DNA from: Ettlia oleoabundans
Lineage: Eukaryota > Chlorophyta > Chlorophyceae > Chlamydomonadales
Direction of reading: 5' to 3'
Length of the DNA: 35,900 nt
NCBI GenBank assembly: GCA_019693395.1
Contig: JAAMXP010002161.1
Location: forward strand, 1-35,900
Below are positions 18,977 to 35,900 of the stretch, piece by piece; the first letter of the stretch is position 1; each line of letters starts with the position of its first letter. The notes under the pieces are model-generated. The model saw nothing but the letters and a program-made list of their open reading frames with translations. It ran no database searches and was not told the DNA's origin. The position numbers and the translations under genes were made by a program.

Positions 18977-21556
18977 ATGAGGGCTGCTAAGGTGCGTCGG
19001 CAAGAACGCAGCAGCCATAATGTGGCCATCCTGGGCCTGTGTTTCTGCTGCCACCGCCCTCCCGACGCGACCTTTTGCCCTGCATGCAGGCCACGTACTT
19101 CTTCTATTTTGCATCTCTATCATGCATCTTCCCTTTTCTCAACCTTTTCTTTCGGCGCCTGGGGTTGTCGGAGCACTTGATCGGCATCCTGGGTGCCACA
19201 CGCCCCTTCATTTCGCTACCCGCTGGCAGCCTGTGGTCGGGTGCTGCCGACAAGTCGCGCCGCCACCGTGCCATCCTGCTGCTCACCCTCTGTGCATCGG
19301 TCCTTGCACGCTTGTCACTCGCTGCGGTGGGAAGGCTGGGCTTCGTCCCTCTGCTGGCAATGGTGGCGGCCACCGAAGCATTTGCAGCGCCGGTGACTGT
19401 CATTGTTGACGCAGGTGCGCCTCTATATTAGGGACCTTGGACGGTCGCGGCAGCGTGCAATCTCTGTGAAGTTTGCTGCAGTCACTGGCGCTCGTTAGCA
19501 GTTACAGTGTATGTCATGTTTAAAGGCTTGATGCTGCCCTCCCCTCCTGTCTGCCTTTTGGCCTGCAGCCGTGATGGCGGCGTGCACAGAGGGAGGCAGC
19601 TACGGGCGGCAGCGGCTGTGGGGCGCTGTTGGCTGGGGCCTCTTTTCAGCAGTCTCTGGCAGCGCCATCAGCCACAGCGGCATTGCGGCAGCGTTTATGG
19701 GCCATGCCGTGCTAGCTGTGCTGGCCCTGGCTGCTACCCTGCGCCTGCCGTTTGGCCCGCTTCACGCCAAGCTAGCTAAGCAGGCAGGTGAGCTGAGGTC
19801 CTGCGAGGAAGCGACCCATAGCGGGATTTGCGACCACAGTGATGCCGACATTTCTGATGGCAGCTGCAAGATCAAGAACGGGTGGCAGCCAGGGCAGGCA
19901 GCTGGGGATGGCAGCCAGGCGGCAGGCACTTCTCCCAACTTGCCCGGCGTTGGCAGGAAAGGCCCGGTGCAGCGGTTTGACAGCGGCCTGGATAAAGAGC
20001 ACCTGCAGCAACACAACACGACTAGAAATGCTGTGCTGGCCCCAACGTTACTGCCTAAATCGTCGCCCACACCCGCCTACTGCGAGCTCACAAGTTCGCA
20101 GCTCACTGGTTACCAGCAGGCGCACCAGCAGCAGCAGCGGCATCGGGAGGGAGTTGAGCAGCCGCCGCAGTGGGACCGGGAAGAGGAAGAGACCCAGCAG
20201 CAGGAGCAGCAGCAGGCGCATGTGCACTTCTGGCGTGGCGTGCAGCAGCTAGCTGGCAATTCCGAGGCTGCCATTTTCTTAGCCATGGCCTCCACCATGG
20301 GTTTTGGTGTTGGAAATATTGAGGGCTACCTCTTTCTGTTTTTAGATGAGCTAGGTGGGTGATGGATGGGCTGAATGGGTGGGTGCTAGTTGGCTGGCTG
20401 GCTGAGTTTCCTCTGAGACTAGGGCTACGTTCGCATGGCAGCCCTGATGGATGGCGTGCCCTGGTGGGCACCTGACTCAGCTTATTTGAGGAGGCTTGCT
20501 ATTCTTCTCGTTTTGCCTGTTTGTGTTTGGTTCTGATATTGAGCCTGCAGTTTCCCTGATTACCATGCAGGCGGCTCTGAGCTTCTCATGGGCCTGTCGC
20601 TGACTGTCACATGCGCTGCGGAGGCCCTGGTATTCTACTATCTCCCCACCATCCTCAGCATCGGCCTGCGTCGCTGCATGCACCTCGTCTTTGCCGCCTT
20701 CCTACTTCGCATGGGCTGCTATGCAGCCCTACAGTATGCGCCCTCGCCTTGGATAGTAAGTACACTGGGTGCTGTGTGGCAGCAGATTGGTCCCAATTCC
20801 AAACATGAACAGCCGCCGGTAACTGTACAGGTCAAACAACCCCTGCCAGGTGTCTGTTGCTCCCTTGCAGCTGTCTGGATGTCTGTCACTCTAAAACTGT
20901 CACTCTAAAACTTAAAAGTCCTAGCTTACTGCAGGTGCTTCCGGCCGAGGTGCTTCACGGTCTGACATTCGCGTTAGCCTGGGGTGCTGGGTGCGCCTAT
21001 TGCGAGCAGCTGTCGCCACCAGGTGAGACAGCTTAGGACTGCTGGTTTGACTTGCACCACTGCGGTTGTGCTGAGGTAGTTTGTACACAGCAGCTTCCTG
21101 CCTGGCTTACCCCAACTATTGTTGTTTTCCTCACACTGTAGGGCTTGAGGCAACCACCCAAGGGCTGTTTCAGGTGCGAATAGTTGATTTTGTTTCTTTT
21201 GGGTTACCTCAGCTTCAGACCTCTTCACACTGGTGACAAGTAATGGTTTCGCTTTTAGTTTTGCATATGTGTAGGCTCGCTGCCCAGTCCGTTGTTTACT
21301 ACCCGTCCCTTGCCTGCAGGGCCTTTACTTCGGGCTTGGGGTTGGCGTTGGTTCGCTGTGTGGCGGCTATGTGTACCAGCGGCACGGCGCACAGGCGGTC
21401 TACCTGGCAGCTTGCGGAGTGCTGGCAGCAGGCTGGCTGCTGTGCAGCCTGGCACAGCTGGTGGTGAGGTGGCTGGGATTGGAGCGCAGTCAGGACAAAT
21501 ACTTGCAAGTAGCAAACAGTGATATTGAAATGAATGAATCAGCCCAGACCATATAA
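18977..21556 (+). CDS. Major facilitator superfamily transporter, MFS_1-like/MFSD6 type
   Basis: Exons 18977-18991, 19090-19414, 19569-20354, 20571-20755, 20935-21022, 21142-21173 and 21320-21556 give 555 residues. The first exon is only five codons (MRAAK). Membrane helices begin at once (TYFFYFASLSCIFPFLNLFF), followed by GLSEHLIGILGATRPFISLP and the cytoplasmic signature SGAADKSRRHRAIL, as in the MFS_1-like family of MFSD6 and LacY-related carriers. Helices 1-6 lie in residues 6 to about 187 and 7-12 in about 344-530. Between them is a hydrophilic loop of about 155 residues with Gln/Glu-rich segments, much longer than usual. The C-terminus is short and acidic (NSDIEMNESAQTI). The substrate cannot be told from sequence. 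Divergent from BIN4. Confidence 0.9.
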
Positions 21557-21751
21557 AGCATGCGATTGCCATAAATGAAGTTGCTGCATACACTTACGAT
21601 TACGTTCATGCCTATGACTTAATTTGCTTGAAAATTGCTGCTTGGACTGTCTGCCCTGCCTGCCCCATGCTACTATGTACTGTCAAAGTAGCCTGTGTTG
21701 CTGCACAGTATGATCGTGCTACCTATATCTACTGCTGTTACTGTCTTTGAT

Positions 21752-21756
21752 TGTAA
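21752..21756 (+). terminator. TGTAA poly(A) signal for the MFS gene
   Basis: TGTAA lies 196 bases after the TAA stop. It sits within 60 bases of the stop codon of HEI10, which runs the other way, so the two transcripts probably overlap at their 3' ends. Confidence 0.6.
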
Positions 21757-21815
21757 TTGCTGCATGGCTGCTAGCTAGATACGTCCCCATGCTGTGCCCA
21801 TTCACTCCAGCCGAC

Positions 21816-24027
21816 TCACATGGTAGCCATGGTACCAATGCTGTTGTTGGCTGCATGCCAGGGACACGAAGTATGCAGGATAGCATGCAAATGTTAGCAG
21901 CATAGCTTGAAGTTGGGTTATGGCAGGCGCTGCCGGGATGAAAGGTGGCCAGCCTTGCGTGGCTGTTAGGCTCTCAGGTTTATCAAAGCAATCTGCCCAG
22001 AAGCTTGCACCAGATCGAGTATGCCCCACTTACGTCCAGGGAATGCCATGCCCAGAGACTGGCGCTTGTCGTTCTGCAGTGCCTGACGCCCCATCCCGCC
22101 CATGTTGAGCTGGTTGCTTAAACCGCCACCCAGGCCACCCAAGTGGCCGCCGCCGCTACCGCGGGCAGCTCCATTGTTGCCGCCAACACCGCTGGTGCGC
22201 ATGTGACGCATGGGAGCCGGCTGGGAGGGTAGGTTTTCTGGCGTGTCGTATGCAAAAGCTTGCCCAAAGCCGCCCAGGTTGATAGAAGGCAGAGGAGAAG
22301 GGTCAGGCTGCACAGGCCTGCAGCATGTGTGTGATGGTTACTTTTCACGCTGGACAGGCACAAAGCCTGGGTTACTATTCACACGCAGAGCTCCACAAAC
22401 CCAGCCTCCCAGCATAGTGTCAGGCCTGGAGACATTGTTGTTTAACGTTGCAGATCAACACCCCAAAATCTTCCGCTGAAATGCCCACCTAAGAGCCAGG
22501 CCAGTGCTGGAGCGCAGGCCCATTCCCTCATCCATGCCCAGGATTGCCGCACGGCTGGTTCGACCAGCGCCAGCACCGTTGCCGCCTCCCATCATGACAT
22601 TCATGGCAGGCTGCAGGCTGGCTACCAGGCCACTGCCGCCACCACCCCGTGCGTGCTGCCGCAGCGCGTCGTTCTCCTGCTGCAGCAGCGCGAAGCTCTC
22701 CTTCAGCTTCTTGTCCTGCCTGCAACCAGACAGACAATGGGTTGGTCAGTGGGCGATCATAGTGGTTGGCTACTGGAAAATTATCAAAGCGGTTTGCAAC
22801 CTTGCCAGATTTCTCCTGCTGCGGGTGATGCGTCATTGTGATCTCAGGCAGTCAGGCAGGCACACATCTGAGGCAACCATCTCAGCACCAGCAGCCGCTT
22901 GCAGCATCAGCAAGCGCCTACCCCCACTCACATGGCCTTTTGATTGTACTTTTCCTGCAGCTCCCGATTGCCGTCCTCCAGCGCCGCCTTCTGCGCCAGC
23001 ACCTCCTGCACAGGTACCACCAGGCAGGCAGTGGGCAGTCAGCAGACGAAAACCTGTATGCGGAGGTGCATAACGTTGGCATGCAGGACGCAAAATGTGA
23101 AGGGAGCAAGAGTACACTTGAGGAGGTATATTATTATTCTTGGACGCCGCTCCGCTAGAGTGCAATGCAGGTTTGAAAGGCAGCAGCACCTATGTAAGCA
23201 TGTTGGGGCATGTAGGCCTTGCATTCTGCCAGGAATCTACGAGCACCCACCTGGTATTTGCGCTTGGCGTTGAGGTAGCCGTTGTGCACCTCCTGCAGCT
23301 TTTTGCGGCACTGCATGTGGGTCTTCTCAATCTTGCGCTTGCTCTGCTCCTGGGCGTACCGCGCGTACAGCTGCTGCTGGTTGACATCTGCGGGCACAGG
23401 TGCACGAGGGAAGAGGCATCGATGCAACTTTAGACAAGACAACGGCTGATCAGAGGTTAAAGCTGATTGGAGCAGAGAGTCGTTGGGAATTGCCACAACC
23501 GATACGTGATCAAGCAGCACAGCAGCTCCACTCACAGAACTCGATGGCGGCATGCGCTACCTCCAGCGCCACACGCGGAGATTGCCCGGCGAGCACCAGC
23601 TTCATGTCTACGCCGCTGCTCAGCACATGCACAGCCTTGATGTCCTTCTTCTGTATGAGCTGCACTCAAGCAGGGCAAATAATAGTAATGAAGGTTACGA
23701 GACAGTTTGCTGTGCACCAAGGGAAGGCGTGCAATTATGTCCAAGCGCCAGGTCGGTGCGCACTCACCAGCTGGCAGATTGGGCAAGTGGGGTCATCGCT
23801 CTCCAGGATGGTCTGGCAGCATGCCAGGCAGTAAAGGTGTCCGCATCTGGTGGCTACCGTGTGCTCTACAGCATGTAACAAGACATGAGTGGTCTTGTCA
23901 GAGTGTTACTTCTGGCCCCTCCACCCGCCACCTGCCGCTGCCGGCGCTCGTCACCTTTGGGGTCGCATGCTTGCCAGCAGCCGTTGCAACACAGCTCGCC
24001 CTGCCCCTCTTCCTCGCTCTGCCGCAT
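21816..24027 (-). CDS. HEI10: HEI10 (CCNB1IP1-type) RING E3 ligase of meiotic crossover
   Basis: Exons 24027-23955, 23865-23768, 23659-23536, 23387-23251, 23005-22932, 22719-22489, 22317-22034 and 21850-21816 give 351 residues with all phases matching. The N-terminal RING is complete: LCCNGCW (Cys 14 and 17), CGHLYCLACC (32-41) and CPIC (52-55). Next come LAGQSPRVALEVAHAAIEFY, like the AMAGVSPQ segment of HEI10, and a coiled coil (YARYAQEQSKRKIEK, QCRKKLQEVHNGYL, then EVLAQKAALEDGNREL). The tail is Gly/Met/Asn-rich and disordered (MNVMMGGGNGAGAG, NMGGMGRQAL). HEI10 is a ZMM protein that gathers at crossover sites on meiotic chromosomes. The last intron has a perfect GTAAGT donor, and the final exon adds only PNNSIGTMATM. 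Confidence 0.9.
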
Positions 24028-24134
24028 GCCTTGCGGCGCCGCTCGTCCCCGCTGCGGGATTTGCTCGCTTCTTGGGGTTGACCAGCACGTCGAGGCCCGT
24101 CTGCACGGGCTGTAACAGTCTTTCAGCGTTCAAA
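24028..24134. promoter_or_regulatory. 107-bp bidirectional promoter region
   Basis: Only 107 bases separate the start codons of HEI10 (minus) and the next gene (plus), so both 5' UTRs and core promoters must share this stretch. Confidence 0.6.
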
Positions 24135-25415
24135 ATGGCGGTAAGAGCGCCAAAGAGCACATTGGACGCAGGAGAGGGGGTGCATGGGTACCTGCTCCGA
24201 CAGCATTTCACGAGGCATCCGGGGGCTTCCTCTCGATCCTCCTTCACCTGCTCAGCTGCACAGCGTCGGCTCCCTTTCCTGCGGCTCCAGCATGGCCACC
24301 ACAGCAACCTGCTTGTGCCTGCAGAGCGCCTGCGAGGCTGGGGTTTTGAACGAGGCCCGCCTGCTTCAGCTTGCGTCAGCAGCAGACCTCAGAGTGCGCA
24401 AGGTTGCGTCGGCGCCTGCTGACCTGCTGGTCAGCAGGACTGGCAGCACAGCGCTGGCCTTCCTGCTGTGGCGTCGCGGCGGCACGAATGGCAATGCTGC
24501 TGGCGCCGAATGCATGGCTGTCCGAGCAGCACGCCTGGCAGGCTCGTTCAAGCAGGCGTATGTGTTGGTGCCTTATGAACTGATGGCCGACCCTGCTGTG
24601 CTGAATGCAGCCTCCAGGTTAGCCGTGAACAGCAGCCCAAACCAATATTCATGCACACCCCACAGCCTGTGCCTACCGCTCATGTGCACAGCAGCAGCCA
24701 CAGCTGTGGCAAGGCTGATTGCTGACTCTATGTCCGTTGCTGTTGAACCCAATGCCGTGGACGCAGCCTGGGCTGCAAGGAAGGCCCCAGCTTTGTGTTC
24801 ATGCCCATGGGGGGCGACTTCACCGAACGCGCCATAGCGCTGGCCACGGCACTCATGCCAGCCGATGCAGAAGAAACACTCTGGCGCAAGAAGGTTGGTG
24901 GGTGCTGAGGCTACAGCTGGCACCTGCACTTGATCATGCTCACGCTCGTATTGTGCTGCCCCTCAGGGTTAATTGCCATCCACTACCATATTACGTGCGG
25001 AATGCAGCAACTGCAGGTTGCAGCCGCATCTGAAGCCGTGACTCAGGTGCTGCTGGCGTTGCCGCTGCCTCAGGATGGCGATGCGGCGCACCATGCCAAC
25101 ATGCTGAGAATGCTGGGCTCGCTGCAGGACATCAGGTGCTGCTGTGCTGCTGCCATCACATACTCATGGATAACCTGCTGTTCAGCAGGCTGGGCTGCCT
25201 GCCGCGATAGGATGGTGATTCGCTCATCACTGCGCCATTCAACAGCGTTGAACCTGTGCCATCCCTGCAGCCAGCGGCGAGGTGATGAGATTGCTGCACA
25301 TACCGACATTGAGGGCTCCGCTGCGGCTGAGATCGCTGCCTTCTTCCAGCGTGGGTCACGTCATGTTGATGCAAAGGGCCTTCACATGCCTGAGCCTCAG
25401 ATGCAGCAGTTGTGA
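24135..25415 (+). CDS. Small protein, possibly of ERCC4/SPO16-like fold
   Basis: Exons 24135-24140, 24325-24617, 24791-24893, 25017-25135 and 25271-25415 give 221 residues in one frame. The first exon is two codons (MA) with donor GTAAGA; an unspliced alternative reading from the same ATG ends at 24422 and looks less natural. Order of segments: helix (LNEARLLQLASAADLRV), strand-like DLLVSRTGSTALAFLLWR, helix RAARLAGSFKQ, strand AYVLVPYELM, strand SFVFMPMGG, helix DFTERAIALATALM, helix EAVTQVLLALPLP and an Ala/Glu-rich C-terminus. The alternating strand and helix pattern, and the stretch ending in a helix like that of SPO16, suggest the ERCC4-like fold of SPO16/PTD, the partner of SHOC1 in crossover formation. 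This is a guess; similarity is weak and I see no catalytic motif. It is divergent from HEI10. Confidence 0.7.
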
Positions 25416-25618
25416 TGTGCTGCACCCACCAGTCATGTCTATAACCTGCACAAGCAATGTGCTTGGGAACTGCCTCTTTAGTACAATTGCACTATTCAAA
25501 TACCCTCTCAGACACATAGTTCGTTAATTGAACAGTCACTTTTGTTTCACAACTGTGGCGCCTTCCCGGTGAGGAGCCCTTTGTTAGGTGCAAGGCTAGC
25601 ACAGCAGGCAACCCGGGT
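25416..25618. other. Convergent 3' region
   Basis: These 203 bases lie between two stop codons facing each other. I see no TGTAA on either strand. Confidence 0.5.
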
Positions 25619-27523
25619 CTAGGCATATTGCCCGCTGATGCTGGCAGCTATCGCGCCCTTGGCAGCGGAAAAGCCGTTAGCATATGCTGCATTTCGCAGC
25701 GCATTCAACTGCATTTCAACGTCTGCCTTCAGCCGCCGCATCACATCAGCGTTCACGCTTGCTGCTGCATCCCCCACCAGCGAGCTGGCAACCTGCGTAT
25801 ATGATGGGATAGCACGGCAAAGAAGCAGGTGCATTGGCGTCCATGGTTTCTTACTACCATTGATGTGATACCTTACAGCAGGGTCGCAGCAGCTCGTGAG
25901 GTGGATCCGATTACCATGCGTTCCCAGAAAATCGGCGGGCATCCATAGTAGGATGGATTGTTGAGACCCGCCAGGCGACCCACCTTGGCCACAAGCTCGT
26001 CAGTAATCCGCAGCACATCATCAGCGCGAGGCACCTGCGGGGCTGCTGCCGCTGCCGCTGCTGCACTTCCCTTCTTGCCCTTCTCCGCCGCCGTCTTCTT
26101 GCCGACAGCAACTGGCGCGGACGCCGCAGCAGATGCCGCCCCAGCCGCTGGCTTTGCTGCTGCTCCAATTGCCGCTGCTGCTCCCGCTGCAGCTGTGTTA
26201 TCGTCTGCCGCAAGTGGTGTAGCTGCATCAGCGTACTGCTTCAAGTCTGGTGGGTTGTTCTGGTCAATCACTGGGCTGGCTTCCAAGTCAACCCAGGCAG
26301 GCTCCCTCCCCACCGATCTGCAGCAAAGGCATTGCCAAGCACAGCAGCATCAGCAGCAGCCTCAGCAAAGCTGTAGCATTGTCTATGTGGTGCCAGCCAA
26401 CATGCACAAAGGAGTAGAACGCAGCAGAGAAATCCACAGAGCCAGTAAACATGCTCTGTTACAAGTAAGCAAGCTGACTACCGTTGCCTCAGCACCTGAG
26501 GAACGTCTCCAAGCACTCAGCAGACAGCACAGTGGTGGCAGTGTTGTCCAGTGGGTGCACAAAGATGCGGGGCTCGCCTCGCAGCTTGACATCAAGCAGC
26601 AGCGCCACGCCCGCAGCAGAGGGCTGGGCAACAGCCAGCGGTGTTACGCTGCCAAGCGGCACCTGCAGGGGCAAGACGGTGCAGGGTGAGTGTGTGGCAC
26701 GCAACGCGGGGCACAAACTCTGCACCGAGGATGCAGACAAAATTAAAGAAGGCGAATCAACTTCATGGATTGTAAAAGTAAGGGACAAGGCCGATGTCAA
26801 CATGCTGGTGATAAAAAAGTTCTTCTGATGCCAAACTCTGCTTCTACCCCCACCCACCCCACCTGCAGCACCGAGGTGATGAGCTCATCGGGCGCCAAGC
26901 GCACGCCGCCCTTGCCGGTCCCCAGGCGCCCCGAAAGCACTGCAGCAGATTGTTGCACACTAATTGACGGTTAGGATCGCTGCAGTCGAGAATTGCGTTA
27001 GCTGGACAGGATGGCATGTGCAACATGTCGCGTGCCTACATCCGCACGAAAACATCCCCATCCGCACCCTTCAGCTCAACCTTGGTGTCGACTGCTGCAG
27101 TGACTATGTAAAGGCGCCCCCTCTTGTCCTGCAATAGGGAGTGCAGCGTGTCATGCAGAAGCATATATTGCGAAATGCCTCGTCCGGCACAGCAGTTGTT
27201 GTTGGGTAGCGGCGTGGCGGCAGCCCGGGGCAGCCCGGGGCGGCCAGTGGCGGCAATGCGCTGCCCGGCTAGCATAAACTGCTCACACCTTCAGGAACAA
27301 GTTCTTGGTGACAACGCCCGCCACATTTGATAGCGCGGCTGCCTGCACGCAGAGACAAGAGGCTACAGCGTCTCTACAGAGTCTAAGAGGGTTCATTAAA
27401 TCTCGACGAGCTTGGCTGATAGACACCAACCTGCGCTTCGCAGGTCATCACCGCGGGGTGGGCGTGGTTCTCATGCTGTATCTGCAGCGCATGCAGCTTT
27501 GAGAGCAGACCGGCCTGGTCCAT
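25619..27523 (-). CDS. YbaK/PrdX-type aminoacyl-tRNA editing protein
   Basis: Exons 27523-27431, 27342-27289, 27128-27068, 26939-26863, 26662-26496, 26317-25984 and 25792-25619 give 319 residues with all phases matching. The editing domain fills residues 1 to about 160: MDQAGLLSKLHALQI, HPAVMTCEAQ, VVTKNLFLKDKRGRLYIV with the conserved lysine (about 44) of the YbaK active site, DTKVEL, RLGTGKGGVRLAPDE, LGSVTPLAV, FVHPLDNTATTVLS. Such proteins hydrolyse wrongly charged tRNA, in this branch mostly Ala-tRNA(Pro). After a long Ala/Lys linker (about 180-240, with KKTAAEKGKKG) there is a C-terminal helical part (DDVLRITDELVAK, ADVEMQLNALRNAAYANGF) of the kind seen in plant family members. I see no clear organelle signal, so the cytosol is likely. 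Confidence 0.92.
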
Positions 27524-27731
27524 GATTGCCAATGTCCAGCGAACTCAGCAATGCGGGGCATTTGGCTTTGGCGCACACCATGTACTGTGGCGGCAGCAGC
27601 GGGACGGCCCTTGCACCTTTGTCACGGCTCAGAGTATGGTTTACAGCAATGTGGATGACGACAGTTACATGTTGATGTTTATCTCCTGTGAACTACTGCT
27701 GCACTGTGAACAGCGCCCTTAAGCGTCTCTC
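27524..27731. other. Short spacer between two minus-strand genes
   Basis: These 208 bases hold the 5' region of the editing gene and the 3' end of the next gene. TGTAA on the minus strand occurs at 27665-27669 and 27641-27645. Confidence 0.5.
27665..27669 (-). terminator. TGTAA poly(A) signal for the membrane protein gene
   Basis: TTACA on the plus strand, 63 bases after the TGA stop at 27732-27734; a second copy is at 27641-27645. Confidence 0.55.
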
Positions 27732-29270
27732 TCACGCTGTTCTGGCCTGCTTGTTACCCTCAACCGCCAGAGCAGCACCGCCATCCTGCTGCAGCCGGGC
27801 ATGATGCGCCTGGAACGCCCTCACGGCATAAGCCAGCAGTGGAGCTTGAAACACCGCCAGACCCAGTGCTGCTGCCAGCGTAATCTCGCCAGGCGGGTGG
27901 AAGTAGCGGGCTGCAGGAGCGCACAGAACAGGCTCTGCTTGGTTTCTGCGGGTTTGTAAAGGCAACACACGACTGCCAGAGAACTGAAGGTCAGTGACAT
28001 GTGCAGAAAAGGCCACTGCTGGCAGTGGCGATTGGCATGCGCACCTGTGAAGTAGCACTCGGCGCTGACCAGCAGCGCCAGCAATCCTGCTGCCGCCGTG
28101 TAGACACGCAGGAAGGTGCGGCCAAAACCTGGAGGTGCAAATTGAATTGGTCACATATTGGCTGTGGAGCACCTGCTATGCTTATGACCCGCAGTATCAA
28201 CACAGACATTGCTGCCCTACGCAACTATACATAGCCTCACGATATCAGCTGCCGCCATGCTGCAACCTGTCAAACGGTTGTGCCACCCACCCGTCATCTC
28301 CGTGTGCCACCAGTTGAGCAGCGGCAGCAGCGCCTCGCTGGCCAGGCCGCCATGCACCGCGCTGGCCAGCAGGATGTGGTCGCTCATCACGTGGGGCGGG
28401 TGGGTCTGGTTGTCGCGGGCCCAGCGCTGCGGAGTGAAGATGTAACCTGCAAATGGCAGGGAGCACAAAGTGGAATGGATCGAGCACGAAACCTTTGGGG
28501 CATAGAAAGTTCTGATAGCCTGGCACTGACCATATCATTAAAAAGGGTAAATGAACTGCATTCCGGTCAAACCCCAGCAGGCAAGGCAATTCCAGCCCCG
28601 TGCCATGGCACCCAGAACCCGTTCTGCTGCCGCACCTGCCACATGCAGCTGGTATATCGCAAAGCGGACGATGCTCTGCACCACATAGATGCAAACTGGC
28701 ACCCATACCAGGTTGGCCTTCCGATCAAAATGTGTGGGCATCAAACGTGCTGCAGCGGCGCGAACTGCCCACAACAGGAACAGTAGCATGGAGCCCGTGG
28801 TGCGGAACAGCACATCGAACCAGTGGAGCGGAAGGTCACGGGATTTCACCAAAATGGGCTCCCCTGCATTCAGTGTGCATGCCAGGCTGAACAAGAATGG
28901 AGGGGACTGCATAGGGGCACGTGTGAGTAGAGGACAAGAGCAGGCACCAGCCGTCAAACTGGCATGCTTGAGCAGCCACAGAAGAGCAAGGCAGCTGGCA
29001 AGTCGGTTCCTGTTTGAGTTCACCTTCATAAGCAAGTATTCCGCTCACGATAAGAGAGAACCAGGCGATGTAGCACAGCAGCGCGAGAAACCCGGCGCGC
29101 TGCAGGTGGACCGTGCCGAGACGCGGCGACGTCGTGCCGATGCTGGTGTGCTGCTGGGCAGCTAAACCGTTGGCAGCAGCACCCAACGGCCCCGGATCGT
29201 TTCGACGCACTGTTTCTGCTACTTTGGAAGAGTCTGGAGAGTGTACAGCCACCCGCCGACTGACAACCAT
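27732..29270 (-). CDS. Multi-pass membrane protein of unknown function
   Basis: Exons 29270-29024, 28863-28636, 28446-28291, 28128-28045 and 27910-27732 give 297 residues. Every junction is phase 1, so single exons can be skipped without frame loss. Residues 1-58 are hydrophilic and polar. Likely membrane segments are FLALLCYIAWFSLIVSGIL (about 62-80), FRTTGSMLLFLLWAVRAA, VWVPVCIYVVQSIVRFAIYQ, TAAAGLLALLVSAECYF and LGLAVFQAPLLAYAV. Between segments 3 and 4 lies a conserved-looking loop with PQRWARDNQTHPPHVMSDH and LLNWWHTEM. The last about 30 residues are soluble. I do not recognise the family. It is divergent from the POLQ gene. Confidence 0.75.
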
Positions 29271-29586
29271 GGCTTGAAGAGCTGCCGCTGCAAGGCGTGG
29301 CTGCCAAGGTACTGTATACAGTGATCACGGGTGATGACCACGTCGCCAGGTTTCCATCACGCAGTTTCGGGGCAAAAGCGCGCCGTTTTGGCTCAGCACG
29401 CGTAGCATTTGCCATACCTCCTTCCCACACAGGCGTTTTACCCGCAACCAATATCCGCAAAGTCCTTTCCATCAGTTCAGATCAATTCGACAGCTTCTGA
29501 ATCCATCAATTGAGCCCACCATAACAAACTTGTGTAGGCTCCTCGTGCGACTGTATCTGCATCCCCATGTCGCTTTAATATATACC
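29271..29586. promoter_or_regulatory. Shared 5' region of the membrane protein and POLQ genes
   Basis: These 316 bases lie between divergent start codons. TTTAATATATACC directly before the POLQ ATG is TATA-like but too close to the start codon to act as a TATA box. Confidence 0.45.

Positions 29587-35900
<6,314 letters not shown>

Noticed and set aside
23889..24422. 177-residue plus-strand open frame
   Set aside because: Its first half is antisense to HEI10 exon 1. The part after ATG 24135 is better read as a two-codon exon plus intron.

Overview
The window is nuclear DNA of a eukaryote, almost certainly a green alga (Chlorophyta). Nearly every gene is cut by short introns of about 75 to 370 bases with GTGNGN donors and YTGCAG acceptors. 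TGTAA, the usual chlorophyte poly(A) signal, follows several stop codons. The proteins are plant-type (BIN4, a chloroplast rhodanese, HEI10), and coding exons are rich in Ala and Gln with frequent CAG runs. There are no operons, ribosome binding sites, rRNA, tRNA, CRISPR arrays or transposons that I can support. Gene models were assembled by hand from exon reading frames, splice sites and codon phase. Unless noted, each model keeps one open frame across every junction.

Layout: 1-1849 (+) 3' part of a secreted Cys-rich protein (ShKT-like plus two Apple/PAN-like modules). 2605-3356 (+) small acidic protein. 3699-4932 (-) protein-coding gene only partly resolved. 5372-7013 (-) chloroplast rhodanese. 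7858-9562 (-) protein built from duplicated exons with a QGGRW motif. 9908-12086 (+) divergent frataxin-like protein. 12471-16177 (+) four-unit DUF2408-like protein. 16593-18658 (-) BIN4, the plant topoisomerase VI partner. 18977-21556 (+) MFS transporter. 21816-24027 (-) HEI10 meiotic RING E3. 24135-25415 (+) small protein, possibly ERCC4/SPO16-like. 25619-27523 (-) YbaK/PrdX-type prolyl-tRNA editing protein. 27732-29270 (-) multi-pass membrane protein. 29587 to the window end (+) N-terminal part of DNA polymerase theta.

Several genes are divergent pairs with short shared 5' regions: 9562/9908, 18658/18977, 24027/24135 and 29270/29587. Four of them bear on DNA topology, meiotic crossover or break repair (BIN4, HEI10, the ERCC4-like candidate, POLQ) and lie within 20 kb. 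Functional linkage is inference. The rhodanese and the frataxin-like gene both touch sulfur chemistry, but probably in different organelles.

Most unusual items: an in-frame 48-base cassette exon in the rhodanese gene whose donor region copies that of the preceding exon; a perfect 29-bp inverted repeat inside an intron; a G6 run that breaks the frame at a splice donor in the DUF2408-like gene; five GC-AG introns among about 80; and the 107-bp shared promoter between HEI10 and the possible SPO16-like gene.
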